Source of the DNA: Chitinivorax sp. B
GTDB taxonomy: Bacteria > Pseudomonadota > Gammaproteobacteria > Burkholderiales > SCOH01
Direction: 5' to 3'
Length of the DNA: 42,375 nt
Assembly (NCBI RefSeq): GCF_005503445.1
Contig: NZ_SCOH01000041.1
Location: forward strand, 1-42,375
Shown: one piece after another, positions 7,910 to 16,733 of the stretch
Layout of the letters: every line of letters starts with the position of its first letter
Position numbering within the stretch: position 1 is the first letter of the stretch
Notes under the pieces: generated by a model
Databases searched by the model: none
What the model was told of the DNA's origin: nothing
The model's input: the letters and a program-made list of their open reading frames with translations, nothing else
Position numbers and translations under genes: made by a program

Positions 7910-10654
7910 ATGAAACATCTCGCGCTGGCCGTGCTGCTGGCATTGAACACCGCAACATTGCCTGTCATGGCTGCTGCTTCGTCGACTGCATCTAAACAGG
8001 CTGTACCAGCTGGCGTGCAGCAGTTGACTTCGGCTGAGGGCATCACTGAATACCGTTTGCCGAATGGTTTGCGTGTGCTGTTGGCACCCGATGCCTCGAA
8101 GCCGACTACTACTGTCAACGTTACCTATCTGGTGGGTTCACGGCATGAGAATTACGGTGAAACCGGCATGGCCCATTTGCTGGAACATCTCTTGTTCAAA
8201 GGTACGCCCAAGCATCCGAACATTGATGTGGAATTCACTCGTCGCGGCATGATGTCGAACGGTAGTACCTGGTATGACCGCACCAATTACTTTGAAACTT
8301 TCGCTGCCAACGATACCGATCTGGAATGGGCACTGAAGATGGAAGCCGACCGTATGGTCAACTCTTTCGTCGCCCGCAAGGATCTTGATAGCGAAATGAC
8401 CGTGGTCCGCAACGAGATGGAGGCGGGGGAAAACGATCCGTTCTCGATCCTGTGGCAAAAAATGGCGGCCACTGCCTATCAGTGGCACAACTATGGCAAG
8501 GACACCATCGGAGCCCGGGCTGATGTGGAGAATGTCAGCATTCCGCGTCTGCAAGCTTTCTATCGCAAGTACTACCAGCCGGATAATGCTGTACTGGTGG
8601 TCTCCGGCAAGTTCGATACTGCCAAGGCACTGGCTTGGGTGCAGCGCTACTTTGGTGCCGTGAAGAAGCCGGTTCGTGTTCTTGAACCGACTTACACCCG
8701 TGAGCCAGTGCAGGATGGCGAACGTGAAGTGGTGCTGCGACGTGCTGGCGATGTGCAGATTGTCGCTGCGTTGTATCACGCCCCGGATGGTGGTCATGTC
8801 GATTCAGCTGCTTTCCAGATGCTGATGCAAGTGTTGGGTGACACGCCCAATGGGCGCTTGCATAAAGCCTTGGTCGAGAAAAAACTGGCCAGTGAGGTCT
8901 ATGGGTTGAGTATGTCGTTGAACGAGCCCGGTTATGGCATGGCTGGCGCCAAACTGCGGGTGGACGGGGATCGTGAGCAGGTTCGTCGCACCATGCTGGA
9001 GGTGCTGGAGAATATTGCCAAACAACCCATTACCGATGCAGAGCTGGATCAGGCTCGTGCCAAATGGCTGAATGGTTTCGACAAATTGATGAGCGACCCT
9101 GAACAACTGGGGACTGCGCTGTCAGAGACCATCGCACAAGGTGACTGGCGTTTGTTGTTGCTGACACGTGACCGGATTGAAAAGCTGAAAGTGGCCGATC
9201 TGCAGCGTGTGGCCGAGTACTACCTGAAGCCATCCAATCGGACATTGGGCCAATTTGTGCCCGAAACCAAGCCAGTACGTGCAGATGTGCCGCCCAAAGC
9301 TGATCTGAAAGCGGCGTTTAAGGATTTCACGCCGAAACCACCGGTGGCACAAGGCGAAGCCTTCGATCCAAGCCCTGCGGTGATTGAAGCACGTACTCAG
9401 CGCACAACGTTGCCAAATGGTATGAAACTGGCGCTCTTGCCAAAGAAAACACGTGCCGAGTCGGTGTCGGTTTCATTCGGGTTGATGTTTGGCGATGAAC
9501 AATCGTTACAGGGGCAGCGAGAAGTGGGTGGCATGTTGGCAACGTTGCTGACCCGTGGAACCCGCACCCTGAATCGTGAGCAGTTGCATGCGGCTTTCGA
9601 CAAGCTGAAAACCAGTTGGCACTATCAAGGTGGGGCAGAAGGCGGTGTGCTGATGCTACAGACTACGCGCAGCAATCTGGCGGAATCGCTGAAACTGGTG
9701 CGTGATATGTTGCGTGACCCAGCCCTGAGTGCCGAAGAGTTTGAACGTGCCAAGCACGAAGCAATCGGTGCGCTGGAAGAGCAGCGAAGTGACCCGTATG
9801 CGGTTGCCTCCAACGCTCTGCATCGCCAGTTCAATCGCTTTGCCGCAACGGATGTGCGTTATCAGCCAAGCTTTGACGAATCGCTGACCGAATTGAACAA
9901 GCTGCAGTTGCCACAATTGCAACAGTTCTACCAGCGTTTCTATGGCGCGAATCATGCGCAGATGGCCGTGGTAGGCGACTTCGACGCAGATGCTGTCCGT
10001 CACCAACTGGCGCAGTTGTTTGGTGACTGGAAGAGTGCCGAAACCTATCGCCACATACCACGGGCGTTTGATCCGGTGAAAGCGGAAGAGCTGATTATGC
10101 CGTTGAAGGACAAGGCGAATGCAGTGTTCATGGCATCGTTGCCGCTGAAAATGACCGATACCTCGCCGGATTATGCCGCACTGGCTGTCGGCAATTACAT
10201 CCTGGGGCAGGGGTCTGGCCTGAGTTCGCGCCTGATCAATCGCTTGCGTCAGCAGGATGGCATCAGCTATGGTGCAGGTTCGTCGCTGCATGTGGATGCG
10301 ACCGATGATGCAGCTGCACTGCAGATCTCGGCAATCTACGCACCTGAAAACCTGCCCAAGCTGAAGGCAGGGGTGACGGAAGAGTTGGCTCGGCTGATCA
10401 AGGATGGTGTCACGGAGCAGGAACTTCAGGACGCCAAGGCAGGTCTTTTGCAGAACTTCAAGCTTGATCGTGCACAGGATCAAAGTCTGGCCTATGCGCT
10501 GATCGATCAGCTGCACGAAGGCCGCACCATGAAACAAGTGGCTGAGCTGGAAGCCAAGATCAGTAAGCTGACACTGGCCGACGTCAATGCTGCGATCCGC
10601 AAGTACATTGATCCGGCAAAATTTGTGAAGGTGTATGCCGGCGAATTCAAATAA
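7910..10654 (+). CDS. M16 family zinc metallopeptidase, exported
   Basis: A 914-residue protein from ATG 7910 (AAGG five bases upstream). The longer TTG start at 7886 would put eight residues before the signal peptide MKHLALAVLLALNTAT..AAA. The N-terminal M16 domain has the inverted zinc motif HLLEH (H89, E92, H93) and the third ligand in RNEME (E169), 76 residues after H93 as in pitrilysins. The C-terminal half (about 480-914) is a second M16 domain with the usual ISYGAGSSL R/Y-type end motif and no zinc site. The layout fits a periplasmic insulinase-like peptidase that degrades peptides in a closed chamber. It is the first of two tandem paralogues, probably co-transcribed with the next gene. 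Confidence 0.9.
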   Translation: MKHLALAVLLALNTATLPVMAAASSTASKQAVPAGVQQLTSAEGITEYRLPNGLRVLLAPDASKPTTTVNVTYLVGSRHENYGETGMAHLLEHLLFKGTPKHPNIDVEFTRRGMMSNGSTWYDRTNYFETFAANDTDLEWALKMEADRMVNSFVARKDLDSEMTVVRNEMEAGENDPFSILWQKMAATAYQWHNYGKDTIGARADVENVSIPRLQAFYRKYYQPDNAVLVVSGKFDTAKALAWVQRYFGAVKKPVRVLEPTYTREPVQDGEREVVLRRAGDVQIVAALYHAPDGGHVDSAAFQMLMQVLGDTPNGRLHKALVEKKLASEVYGLSMSLNEPGYGMAGAKLRVDGDREQVRRTMLEVLENIAKQPITDAELDQARAKWLNGFDKLMSDPEQLGTALSETIAQGDWRLLLLTRDRIEKLKVADLQRVAEYYLKPSNRTLGQFVPETKPVRADVPPKADLKAAFKDFTPKPPVAQGEAFDPSPAVIEARTQRTTLPNGMKLALLPKKTRAESVSVSFGLMFGDEQSLQGQREVGGMLATLLTRGTRTLNREQLHAAFDKLKTSWHYQGGAEGGVLMLQTTRSNLAESLKLVRDMLRDPALSAEEFERAKHEAIGALEEQRSDPYAVASNALHRQFNRFAATDVRYQPSFDESLTELNKLQLPQLQQFYQRFYGANHAQMAVVGDFDADAVRHQLAQLFGDWKSAETYRHIPRAFDPVKAEELIMPLKDKANAVFMASLPLKMTDTSPDYAALAVGNYILGQGSGLSSRLINRLRQQDGISYGAGSSLHVDATDDAAALQISAIYAPENLPKLKAGVTEELARLIKDGVTEQELQDAKAGLLQNFKLDRAQDQSLAYALIDQLHEGRTMKQVAELEAKISKLTLADVNAAIRKYIDPAKFVKVYAGEFK

Positions 10655-10664
10655 CCGGTGTGTG

Positions 10665-10687
10665 GCCGGCCTGCCGATCAGGCCGGC
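10665..10687 (+). other. Intergenic GC hairpin
   Basis: A perfect 9 bp stem GCCGGCCTG / CAGGCCGGC with a CCGAT loop between the two M16 genes. There is no T-run after it, so it is more likely an mRNA-stabilising or attenuating hairpin than a full terminator. Confidence 0.5.
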
Positions 10688-10706
10688 TCATGACCGAATG
10701 GATGCT

Positions 10707-13475
10707 ATGAGAATCAAATCTATTACCTTTGCCGTCAGCTTGTCGCTGGCGGCTTTTTTCTTGCCGCCTGTCCATGCCGCCCAGATTCTTATTCCACCGG
10801 GCGTGACGTTTCAAACCGAAGTGGAAGGCATCAGCGAATATCGTTTGGCTAATGGCCTGCGGGTGTTGTTGGCACCAGACAACAGCAAAGCCACCACCAT
10901 GGTCAATGTGACCTACTTGGTCGGATCACGTCATGAAAGTTATGGCGAGACCGGAATGGCCCATTTGTTGGAGCATCTGGTCTTCAAAGGCACGCCTGAT
11001 TTGCCGGATGGCCAATTGGTACAAGAGTTGACGCGCCGGGGAATGCGTTTCAACGGGACTACTTGGCTGGATCGTACCAACTATTTTGAGACCTTCCCCG
11101 CCAGCGACGACAATCTGGATTGGGTGCTGAAGATGGAAGCCGACCGGATGGTCAATTCCTTTATCGCCCGTAAGGATCTCGATACGGAAATGACCGTGGT
11201 GCGTAACGAGATGGAATCCGGCGAGAACAGCCCGGGGCGTATTCTCTCGCAGCGTCTGCGGGCAACCGCCTACCAGTGGCATAACTATGGCAAGGATACG
11301 ATTGGTGCCCGATCCGATGTCGAAAACGTGCGTATCGAGAATCTGCAGTCGTTCTACAAAAAATACTACCAGCCTGACAACGCGGTATTGGTGATCACAG
11401 GCAAATTCGAGCCTGCCAAGGCGTTGCAGGGCGTGCAGCAGTATTTTGGCCGTATTCCGAAGCCCAGCCGGAAATTGACGACAACCTATACCGTAGAACC
11501 GCCACAGGATGGCCCGCGCGAGGTGTTCTTGAAACGGGTGGGTGATACCCCGTTGCTGGGGATGGCTTACCATGTACCGGCAGCGACTCATCCGGATTTT
11601 GCGCCAATCAGCTTGTTGATGGATATTCTGATCGATACCCCAACTGGCCGTCTGCATAAGGCCCTGGTTGAAGGCAAGCTGGCGACCTCGGTCGGAGGTA
11701 ACGTGTCGCCCACAATGGAGCCAGGGTTGGCCCAGTTTTTTGTGAGACTGGGTAAGGATCAGTCGCCCGAGGTGGCTCGCAAAGCATTGCTGAGTGTTGT
11801 CGAAGGCCTGGCCAGTAAACCGGTGACCGAGGATGAACTGAAACGAGTCAAGACGATCAACCTGAACCAATATGAGCAGATCCTCAACGATCCGGCTTCG
11901 TTTGGCCGTGTTCTGTCTGAAGCGATTGCGGCTGGTGATTGGCGTTTGTTCTTCTTGGGGCGGGATCGGGTTGAGACCACCACCTTGGATGAAGTGCAAC
12001 GGGTTGCCACCACCTATCTACTGGAAAACAATCGTACCTTTGGTCAGTTTATCCCCACTCAAAAGCCTGAACGTGTCGCCGTACCGGTTGCACCTAGCAT
12101 TGCCAGTCTGGTAGACGGTTATCGGGGGCGAGCGGCCGTGGCAGCTGGTGAGGATTTTGATGCCAGTCCGGCCAATATCGAGAAGCACACGAAGCGCTTT
12201 ACCTTGAAAAATGGTCTGCAGGTATCGATGTTGCGCAAGACCACACGTGGCAATACTGTCAATGGTACGTTGGTCATCCATTTGGGTGATGAACAAAGCC
12301 TGCGTGGCAAAAAAACCACGGGTGAGATGGTGGCCGGATTGCTTCAACGTGGTGCTGCGGGTATGAATCGCCAGCAGATAGCCGACAAGTTGGATGAACT
12401 GAAGGCTTCGTTATCGATTGGCGGGGATGCGACCTCAGTAGGTATCGGCTTCCAGGCCCGGCGTGATACGTTGCCGCAATTCCTGACTTTGTTGCGCGAC
12501 ATCCTGCGTAAACCGGATTTCCCGGAAGCCGAGTTTGAACAGTTCCGCAGCGCATGGCGGACCAGCCTGGATGCCGGCCGTACCCAGCCCAACACATTGG
12601 CACGGCTGGCCCTGTTACGTCATGCCAATCCGTATCCGCCAGACGATGTGCGCTATGTGAAGGATTTTGATGAGCAATTGAAAGCGATCAACGCGGTTGA
12701 GTTGTCTGATCTGGCTGCTTTCCATCAGCAGTTCTATGGCACCAGCCATGCGGAAATCGGCCTGGTGGGTGAGTTTGATGAAGCCAAAGTACGTGACCTG
12801 CTGCCCAAACTGTTTGGTGACTGGAAAGCGAAGTCACCCTATCAGCGTATTACCATGCCTTATCAGCCACAACCCGCGACGGTGATCCAGTTGGAGACCC
12901 CGGATAAGGCCAATGCCAATTATCTGGCTGCATTACGTATTCCGTTACAGGATGATTCGCCGGACTTTGTGCCATTGGCTGTCGCCAACCGGGTATTGGG
13001 CGGCGGGGGCATGAAGTCACGCCTGGCAGATCGGCTGCGGCAGAAAGAAGGCCTGAGCTATGGTGCGGGCTCCAGTTTGTCCGCATCTTCGTTTGAACCC
13101 AATGGCAGCATCAGCCTGTACGCCATCTATGCGCCACAAAATCGTGCACGTTTACAGGCAGCGCTGCAAGAAGAGCTGGAGAGGCTGTTGCGGGATGGCA
13201 TTACTCAACAAGAGCTGGACGAGGCACGCAACAGCTTGTTGGAGGAGGCCAAAATCAGTCGGACCCAGGACGGTGCATTGGCGGGTGCGTTGGCAACCCA
13301 TTTGTTGCTGAAACGAACGATGCAGTTTGCGATTGACCGAGAGGCGGATCTGGGACGCTTGACGGTGGATCAAGTGAACGCTGCGTTACGCAAATATCTG
13401 GACCCAGCCAAATTCGTGCAAGTCTACGCAGGTGATTTCGCCGGTAGTGCCAGCAAGCAGTTGGGGACGCCATGA
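10707..13475 (+). CDS. M16 family zinc metallopeptidase, second paralogue
   Basis: A 922-residue exported paralogue of the upstream gene. ATG 10707 puts the signal peptide (MRIKSITFAVSLSLAAFF..VHA) at the N-terminus; ATG 10698 is an alternative. The active N-terminal domain has HLLEH (H86, E89, H90) and E168 in RNEME. A two-residue insertion after the zinc motif (PDLPDGQLVQ) explains the shifted spacing. The second, inactive M16 domain ends with LSYGAGSSLS and a C-terminal helix. Paired M16 proteins often form dimers, but here both copies keep the full zinc site, so each could be active. The stop overlaps the next gene's start (ATGA), indicating translational coupling with the NADAR gene. Confidence 0.9.
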   Translation: MRIKSITFAVSLSLAAFFLPPVHAAQILIPPGVTFQTEVEGISEYRLANGLRVLLAPDNSKATTMVNVTYLVGSRHESYGETGMAHLLEHLVFKGTPDLPDGQLVQELTRRGMRFNGTTWLDRTNYFETFPASDDNLDWVLKMEADRMVNSFIARKDLDTEMTVVRNEMESGENSPGRILSQRLRATAYQWHNYGKDTIGARSDVENVRIENLQSFYKKYYQPDNAVLVITGKFEPAKALQGVQQYFGRIPKPSRKLTTTYTVEPPQDGPREVFLKRVGDTPLLGMAYHVPAATHPDFAPISLLMDILIDTPTGRLHKALVEGKLATSVGGNVSPTMEPGLAQFFVRLGKDQSPEVARKALLSVVEGLASKPVTEDELKRVKTINLNQYEQILNDPASFGRVLSEAIAAGDWRLFFLGRDRVETTTLDEVQRVATTYLLENNRTFGQFIPTQKPERVAVPVAPSIASLVDGYRGRAAVAAGEDFDASPANIEKHTKRFTLKNGLQVSMLRKTTRGNTVNGTLVIHLGDEQSLRGKKTTGEMVAGLLQRGAAGMNRQQIADKLDELKASLSIGGDATSVGIGFQARRDTLPQFLTLLRDILRKPDFPEAEFEQFRSAWRTSLDAGRTQPNTLARLALLRHANPYPPDDVRYVKDFDEQLKAINAVELSDLAAFHQQFYGTSHAEIGLVGEFDEAKVRDLLPKLFGDWKAKSPYQRITMPYQPQPATVIQLETPDKANANYLAALRIPLQDDSPDFVPLAVANRVLGGGGMKSRLADRLRQKEGLSYGAGSSLSASSFEPNGSISLYAIYAPQNRARLQAALQEELERLLRDGITQQELDEARNSLLEEAKISRTQDGALAGALATHLLLKRTMQFAIDREADLGRLTVDQVNAALRKYLDPAKFVQVYAGDFAGSASKQLGTP

Positions 13476-14020
13476 TGATCAATGATCGCGATAGCTTGTT
13501 GGCCTATCTGGCGCAGGGCCATACCGTGCAATTCCTGCACTTTTGGGGGCATCAACCCAATCGTGATGGCAGCGTCGGTAAAGGCTGCTTCAGTCAATGG
13601 TTTCCGGCACCTTTCGAGTTGAATGGCACGCGCTATGCTACGACTGAACACTACATGATGGCGGCGAAAGCACACTTGTTTGATGATGAACCGATTCGTC
13701 AGCGCATTCTGTCGGCGCCGACCCCCGCCGAGGCCAAGAAACTAGGCCGGAAAATTAGGGGCTTTGACGATACTGCCTGGCAGGCACACCGTTCTGATAT
13801 TGTCGTGCGTGGTAATCTGGCCAAGTTTCGTAGTCACCCGCCCATGCAGCAGTTCTTGTTGCAAACTGGCGACAAAGTACTGGTGGAGGCCAGCCCTGTG
13901 GACGCCATCTGGGGGATTGGCTTGGCTGAAGATCATGTCAATGCCAATCGGCCGAGCCAATGGCCTGGATTGAACCTGTTAGGTTTTGCGCTGATGACAG
14001 TACGCCAGCACCTCCGTTGA
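13472..14020 (+). CDS. NADAR (YbiA/RibX-like) family N-glycosidase
   Basis: A 182-residue cytoplasmic protein. The FLHFWGHQP start, FSQWFPAPFELNG, TTEHYMMAAKA and VEASPVDAIWGIGL blocks follow the order of NADAR-domain proteins (the E. coli YbiA type). Members hydrolyse N-glycosidic bonds of phosphorylated riboflavin-pathway intermediates, and some remove ADP-ribose from modified guanine; which applies here cannot be told. The start ATG overlaps the upstream M16 stop (ATGA), so it is translated with the peptidase operon, an unexpected partner. A GC hairpin follows. Confidence 0.88.
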   Translation: MMINDRDSLLAYLAQGHTVQFLHFWGHQPNRDGSVGKGCFSQWFPAPFELNGTRYATTEHYMMAAKAHLFDDEPIRQRILSAPTPAEAKKLGRKIRGFDDTAWQAHRSDIVVRGNLAKFRSHPPMQQFLLQTGDKVLVEASPVDAIWGIGLAEDHVNANRPSQWPGLNLLGFALMTVRQHLR

Positions 14021-14029
14021 AATCAGAAT

Positions 14030-14046
14030 GGCCGGTTGGTCCGGCC
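14030..14046 (+). terminator. Weak terminator-like hairpin
   Basis: GGCCGG-TTGGT-CCGGCC stem-loop starting 10 nt after the NADAR stop, followed by AGTTTACC. The T-run is short, so termination is likely partial. Confidence 0.4.
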
Positions 14047-14071
14047 AGTTTACCTGTCTGTGATAGATACC

Positions 14072-14455
14072 ATGCCCTATATTGCACTGAAACACCTGCA
14101 TATGACCTGTGCCACCATCAGCATCAGCCTGTTTCTGTTGCGTGGTTGCTGGATGTTGTTGGATTCACCCCGATTGCAGCAACGCTGGGTCAAAATCGTG
14201 CCACATGTGAATGATACGGTGTTGTTGGCTGCTGCTGTCGCCATGGCAGTATGGTCACATCAATACCCGTTTGCGATGGGATGGTTGACAGCGAAAGTGC
14301 TGGCATTGATTGTTTATATCGTGCTGGGCACCATTGCATTGAAACGTGGGCGTACCAAGACAATCCGGACTTGGGCCATGGCCGGTGCAGTGGCAGCGTT
14401 TGCCTATATCGTGATGGTGGCAATGACCCGATCACCCATGCCGTTCTGGATCTAG
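14072..14455 (+). CDS. SirB2 family membrane protein
   Basis: A 127-residue integral membrane protein with four predicted hydrophobic segments (about 10-28, 44-60, 66-85, 98-118). The opening MPYIALKHLHM, a PHVNDTVLL block and the C-terminal SPMPFW are typical of the SirB2 family, which is named for a proposed role in invasion-gene regulation and has no firm biochemical function. ATG 14072 is preferred because the longer TTG frame from 14036 runs through the preceding hairpin. Confidence 0.85.
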   Translation: MPYIALKHLHMTCATISISLFLLRGCWMLLDSPRLQQRWVKIVPHVNDTVLLAAAVAMAVWSHQYPFAMGWLTAKVLALIVYIVLGTIALKRGRTKTIRTWAMAGAVAAFAYIVMVAMTRSPMPFWI

Positions 14456-14463
14456 GTCTGGCC

Positions 14464-14488
14464 GGCCAAGCAGCAACTAGGCTTGGCC
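14464..14488 (+). terminator. Hairpin after the SirB2 gene
   Basis: Perfect 8 bp inverted repeat GGCCAAGC / GCTTGGCC with a 9 nt loop just after the SirB2 stop. There is no clear T-run, so it is a possible weak terminator. Confidence 0.4.
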
Positions 14489-14551
14489 CATCCTTGAAAC
14501 ACCGCCCACAGCACCTACACTGAAGAATGTTTTCAGTTGGTATATGTGGAT

Positions 14552-15379
14552 ATGGACACGCAGTGTATCCGCCCATCCCCCCACAGTTGGTGGTGCTTGT
14601 TGGTTGCAAGCAGCGTGGCGTATGGCGGTGAACTGTCCGCCGGTACAACGCTCAAGATATGTGACGACTCACAGGAGTGGCCGCCATTTACCTATGCGGT
14701 GCGCGATGCCAATGGTGAACGTACCCAGCAGCTTGCCGGTTATTCGATTGATGTCCTGCATGCCATATTGGATAAGGCCAAAATTCGTTTTGAAGTGAAG
14801 TTGCTGCCTTGGTCACGTTGCCTTGCCGAGGCCAAGCTGGGGCGCAACTATCAATTATTGCAAAACGTCAGCAACAGTACCGAACGTGCACGCGACTATT
14901 GGGTCACACGCCCTTATTATTGGCTGACCAGCCATTACTTCTACTCACTGCGCCGGTTTCCGGAAGGATTGAAAGTCGATACTCTGGAACAGATCCGCCA
15001 ATTCAAGGTATGTGGCATCCGTGGGTACAATTATGAGCATTATGGCTACCCGGCCGGTACGATGGATCAGGATGCGGGCAACTTCCAGACGGTAATCAAA
15101 CGTTTGCATCTCAGAAGTTGTGACGTGTTTTTTGAGAAAATCGAAGTCATGGAAGGGTTCAAAGCCGTCGGAATCGATTATTTCAGCGACCCGGAACTAG
15201 CAAGTGCGCCAGTGCCAGGTATGGAACCCACACCGTTCCACTTTCTGATTTCTCGCGGGTATCCGCAAGGTAAGGCGTTGATGAATCTGCTGGACGACGG
15301 TATCCAGAATCTGGAGAAAAGCGGTCGCCTGCAGCGGCTGTGGCGAGCCACCTTCCCCAACTCAAGCCAGCCACGATGA
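14552..15379 (+). CDS. Periplasmic solute-binding protein, family 3-like
   Basis: A 275-residue protein. ATG 14552 gives a short, poor signal sequence (HSWWCLLVASSVAYGG), and TTG 14537 is also possible; no strong ribosome site decides it. The mature part begins LKICDDSQEWPPFTY, continues with GYSIDVLHAILDKA and PWSRCLAEAKLG, and ends with a helix before RLQRLWRATF, as in extracellular solute-binding proteins of the amino-acid (SBP_bac_3) type. No transporter genes lie nearby, so it may be an orphan binding protein or sensor ligand-binder. The substrate is unknown. Confidence 0.75.
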   Translation: MDTQCIRPSPHSWWCLLVASSVAYGGELSAGTTLKICDDSQEWPPFTYAVRDANGERTQQLAGYSIDVLHAILDKAKIRFEVKLLPWSRCLAEAKLGRNYQLLQNVSNSTERARDYWVTRPYYWLTSHYFYSLRRFPEGLKVDTLEQIRQFKVCGIRGYNYEHYGYPAGTMDQDAGNFQTVIKRLHLRSCDVFFEKIEVMEGFKAVGIDYFSDPELASAPVPGMEPTPFHFLISRGYPQGKALMNLLDDGIQNLEKSGRLQRLWRATFPNSSQPR

Positions 15380-15441
15380 CTCGCTTGATGTTGCTTGCCC
15401 CATGCTAAACTTTGGCATCCAGATCCATTCGAGTGTGTTTC

Positions 15442-16086
15442 ATGCCGTTTCGTATCATTCCTGTCACGCCTTTTCAGCAAAACTGCAGCTTGTTGTGGTG
15501 TAGTGAAACCCGTGAAGCCGCATTGATTGACCCGGGGGGTGATATTGATCGTTTGCTGGGCGCTGTTGAAAAAGAAGGTGTCAAACTCACCAAAATCATT
15601 CTTACCCATGGTCACCTTGATCATGTGGGTGGCACGGCGGCGTTGGCCAAGCGCTTGAACCTGCCGATAGAAGGCCCGCATGTGGCAGATCAGTACTGGA
15701 TCGATGGGTTGCCACAACAGGCGGCCATGTTTGGTTTTGGCGATACCGCAGTTTTCACGCCTGATCGCTGGTTGCATCAAGGTGATGTAGTGGAGCTGGG
15801 TAAGTTGCGGTTGGAGGTGCGGCACTGTCCTGGCCACACACCTGGCCACGTGATCTTGTTTGAACCAACTGAGCGTATTGCATTTGTGGGTGATGTGCTG
15901 TTTGCCGGTTCGATCGGGCGTACGGATTTTCCGGGTGGCAATCACCAACAGTTGCTCAATAGTATTCGTACGCAGTTGTGGAGTTTGGGTGACGACGTTC
16001 GCTTTGTGCCAGGACATGGCCCCATGTCGACGATTGGTGAAGAGCGTGCAACCAACCCTTTCGTAGCCGATCGCAGATACGGCTGA
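15442..16086 (+). CDS. MBL-fold hydrolase, glyoxalase II-like (YcbL type)
   Basis: A 214-residue protein from ATG 15442. The canonical THGHLDH zinc motif (about residues 56-62), then GHTPGH, FVGDVLF and PGHGP, give a complete two-metal MBL site. The short length, without the C-terminal glutathione-binding domain of full glyoxalase II, matches the YcbL/type II glyoxalase-like group, which cleaves thioesters such as S-lactoylglutathione. The frame continues past its TGA (16084-16086) straight into the M4 protease relic in the same reading frame. Confidence 0.88.
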   Translation: MPFRIIPVTPFQQNCSLLWCSETREAALIDPGGDIDRLLGAVEKEGVKLTKIILTHGHLDHVGGTAALAKRLNLPIEGPHVADQYWIDGLPQQAAMFGFGDTAVFTPDRWLHQGDVVELGKLRLEVRHCPGHTPGHVILFEPTERIAFVGDVLFAGSIGRTDFPGGNHQQLLNSIRTQLWSLGDDVRFVPGHGPMSTIGEERATNPFVADRRYG

Positions 16087-16089
16087 CGG

Positions 16090-16645
16090 TTCGACAAAGC
16101 ATTTTACCTGCTGGCTTCCAGCCCGAACTGGGGTATTCGCAAGGCCTTTGAGGTGTTCTACGATGCCAACAGCAATTACTGGAATGCCAATACGGACTTC
16201 AATCAGGGCGCGTGTGGTGTGGTCAAGGCTGCTGAAACCCGAAGTTATAACAAAGGTGATGTGGAAGCCGCATTCAACAAAGTGGGGGTAAGCTGCTCGG
16301 GCACAACGCCAACGCCAACGCCAACGCCAACGCCAACGCCAACGCCAACGCCAACGCCTGGGCCAGGCAAGTGTCCCAATTCAGGTGTGGTCGGATGACT
16401 GGTCTTGCCCGGTGCCTATCCCTGATCCGGATCCGATACCAACACCGACCCCTGGACCGGGCAAATGCCCAGTACCAGGTTGGCCCGACGATCCACGCTG
16501 GCCTTGCCCTGTGCCGATGCTTGATCCAGACCCGACACCGATTCCGGGGCCGGATCAATGCTCGATCCCCAAGTGGCCCGATGACGTACCCTGCCCATGG
16601 GATGTGCCCAACGGTGCTGCTGAGTCATCACGGCGCAAACAGTAA
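16090..16645 (+). pseudogene. Relic of a secreted M4 metalloprotease with Pro-rich Cys/Trp repeats
   Basis: From 16090 the translation reads FDKAFYLLASSPNWGIRKAF and continues with YWNANTDFNQGACGVVKAA, the C-terminal end of thermolysin-family (M4) proteases. The catalytic domain, signal and propeptide are missing. A TP linker made of nine ACGCCA-type hexamers (16305-16358) follows. After a frameshift near 16380 the next frame carries three imperfect modules with WSDD or WPDD and paired CP motifs (GKCPVPGWPDDPRWPCPVPM is the clearest). The loss of the 5' part and the frame change indicate a decayed gene. Confidence 0.7.
16305..16358 (+). repeat. ACGCCA hexamer tandem repeat (Thr-Pro linker)
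   Basis: Nine perfect or near-perfect copies of ACGCCA encode a (TP)n linker between the M4 protease tail and the Cys/Trp modules. Such tracts are prone to length change. Confidence 0.85.
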
Positions 16646-16684
16646 GGTACAGTGGGTGGTGGAGCTTCTTTGAGCATGAAAAAG

Positions 16685-16714
16685 CACAAGGCCGGCAATA
16701 TTGCCGGCCTTGTG
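16685..16714. terminator. 30 bp perfect palindrome, likely bidirectional terminator
   Basis: CACAAGGCCGGCAAT and its exact reverse complement meet without a loop. The A-run on the left (AAAAAG) would be the U-tract for the minus-strand methyltransferase gene that ends at 16734. On the plus strand there is no good T-run. Confidence 0.7.
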
Positions 16715-16733
16715 TCGTCAGTTGCAGGTGGGC

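Noticed and set aside
9656-10537. 293-codon minus-strand frame inside the first M16 gene
   Set aside because: Shadow of the M16 coding sequence; low-complexity translation with no conserved motif.
10926-11999. 357-codon minus-strand frame inside the second M16 gene
   Set aside because: Shadow of a strongly supported peptidase gene; mirrors the similar frame in the paralogue.
15178-16017. 279-codon minus-strand frame across the solute-binding and MBL genes
   Set aside because: Antisense to two confident genes and has no recognisable domain.
16305-16358. ACGCCA tandem tract as a CRISPR or regulatory repeat
   Set aside because: It is an in-frame Thr-Pro linker with no spacers.
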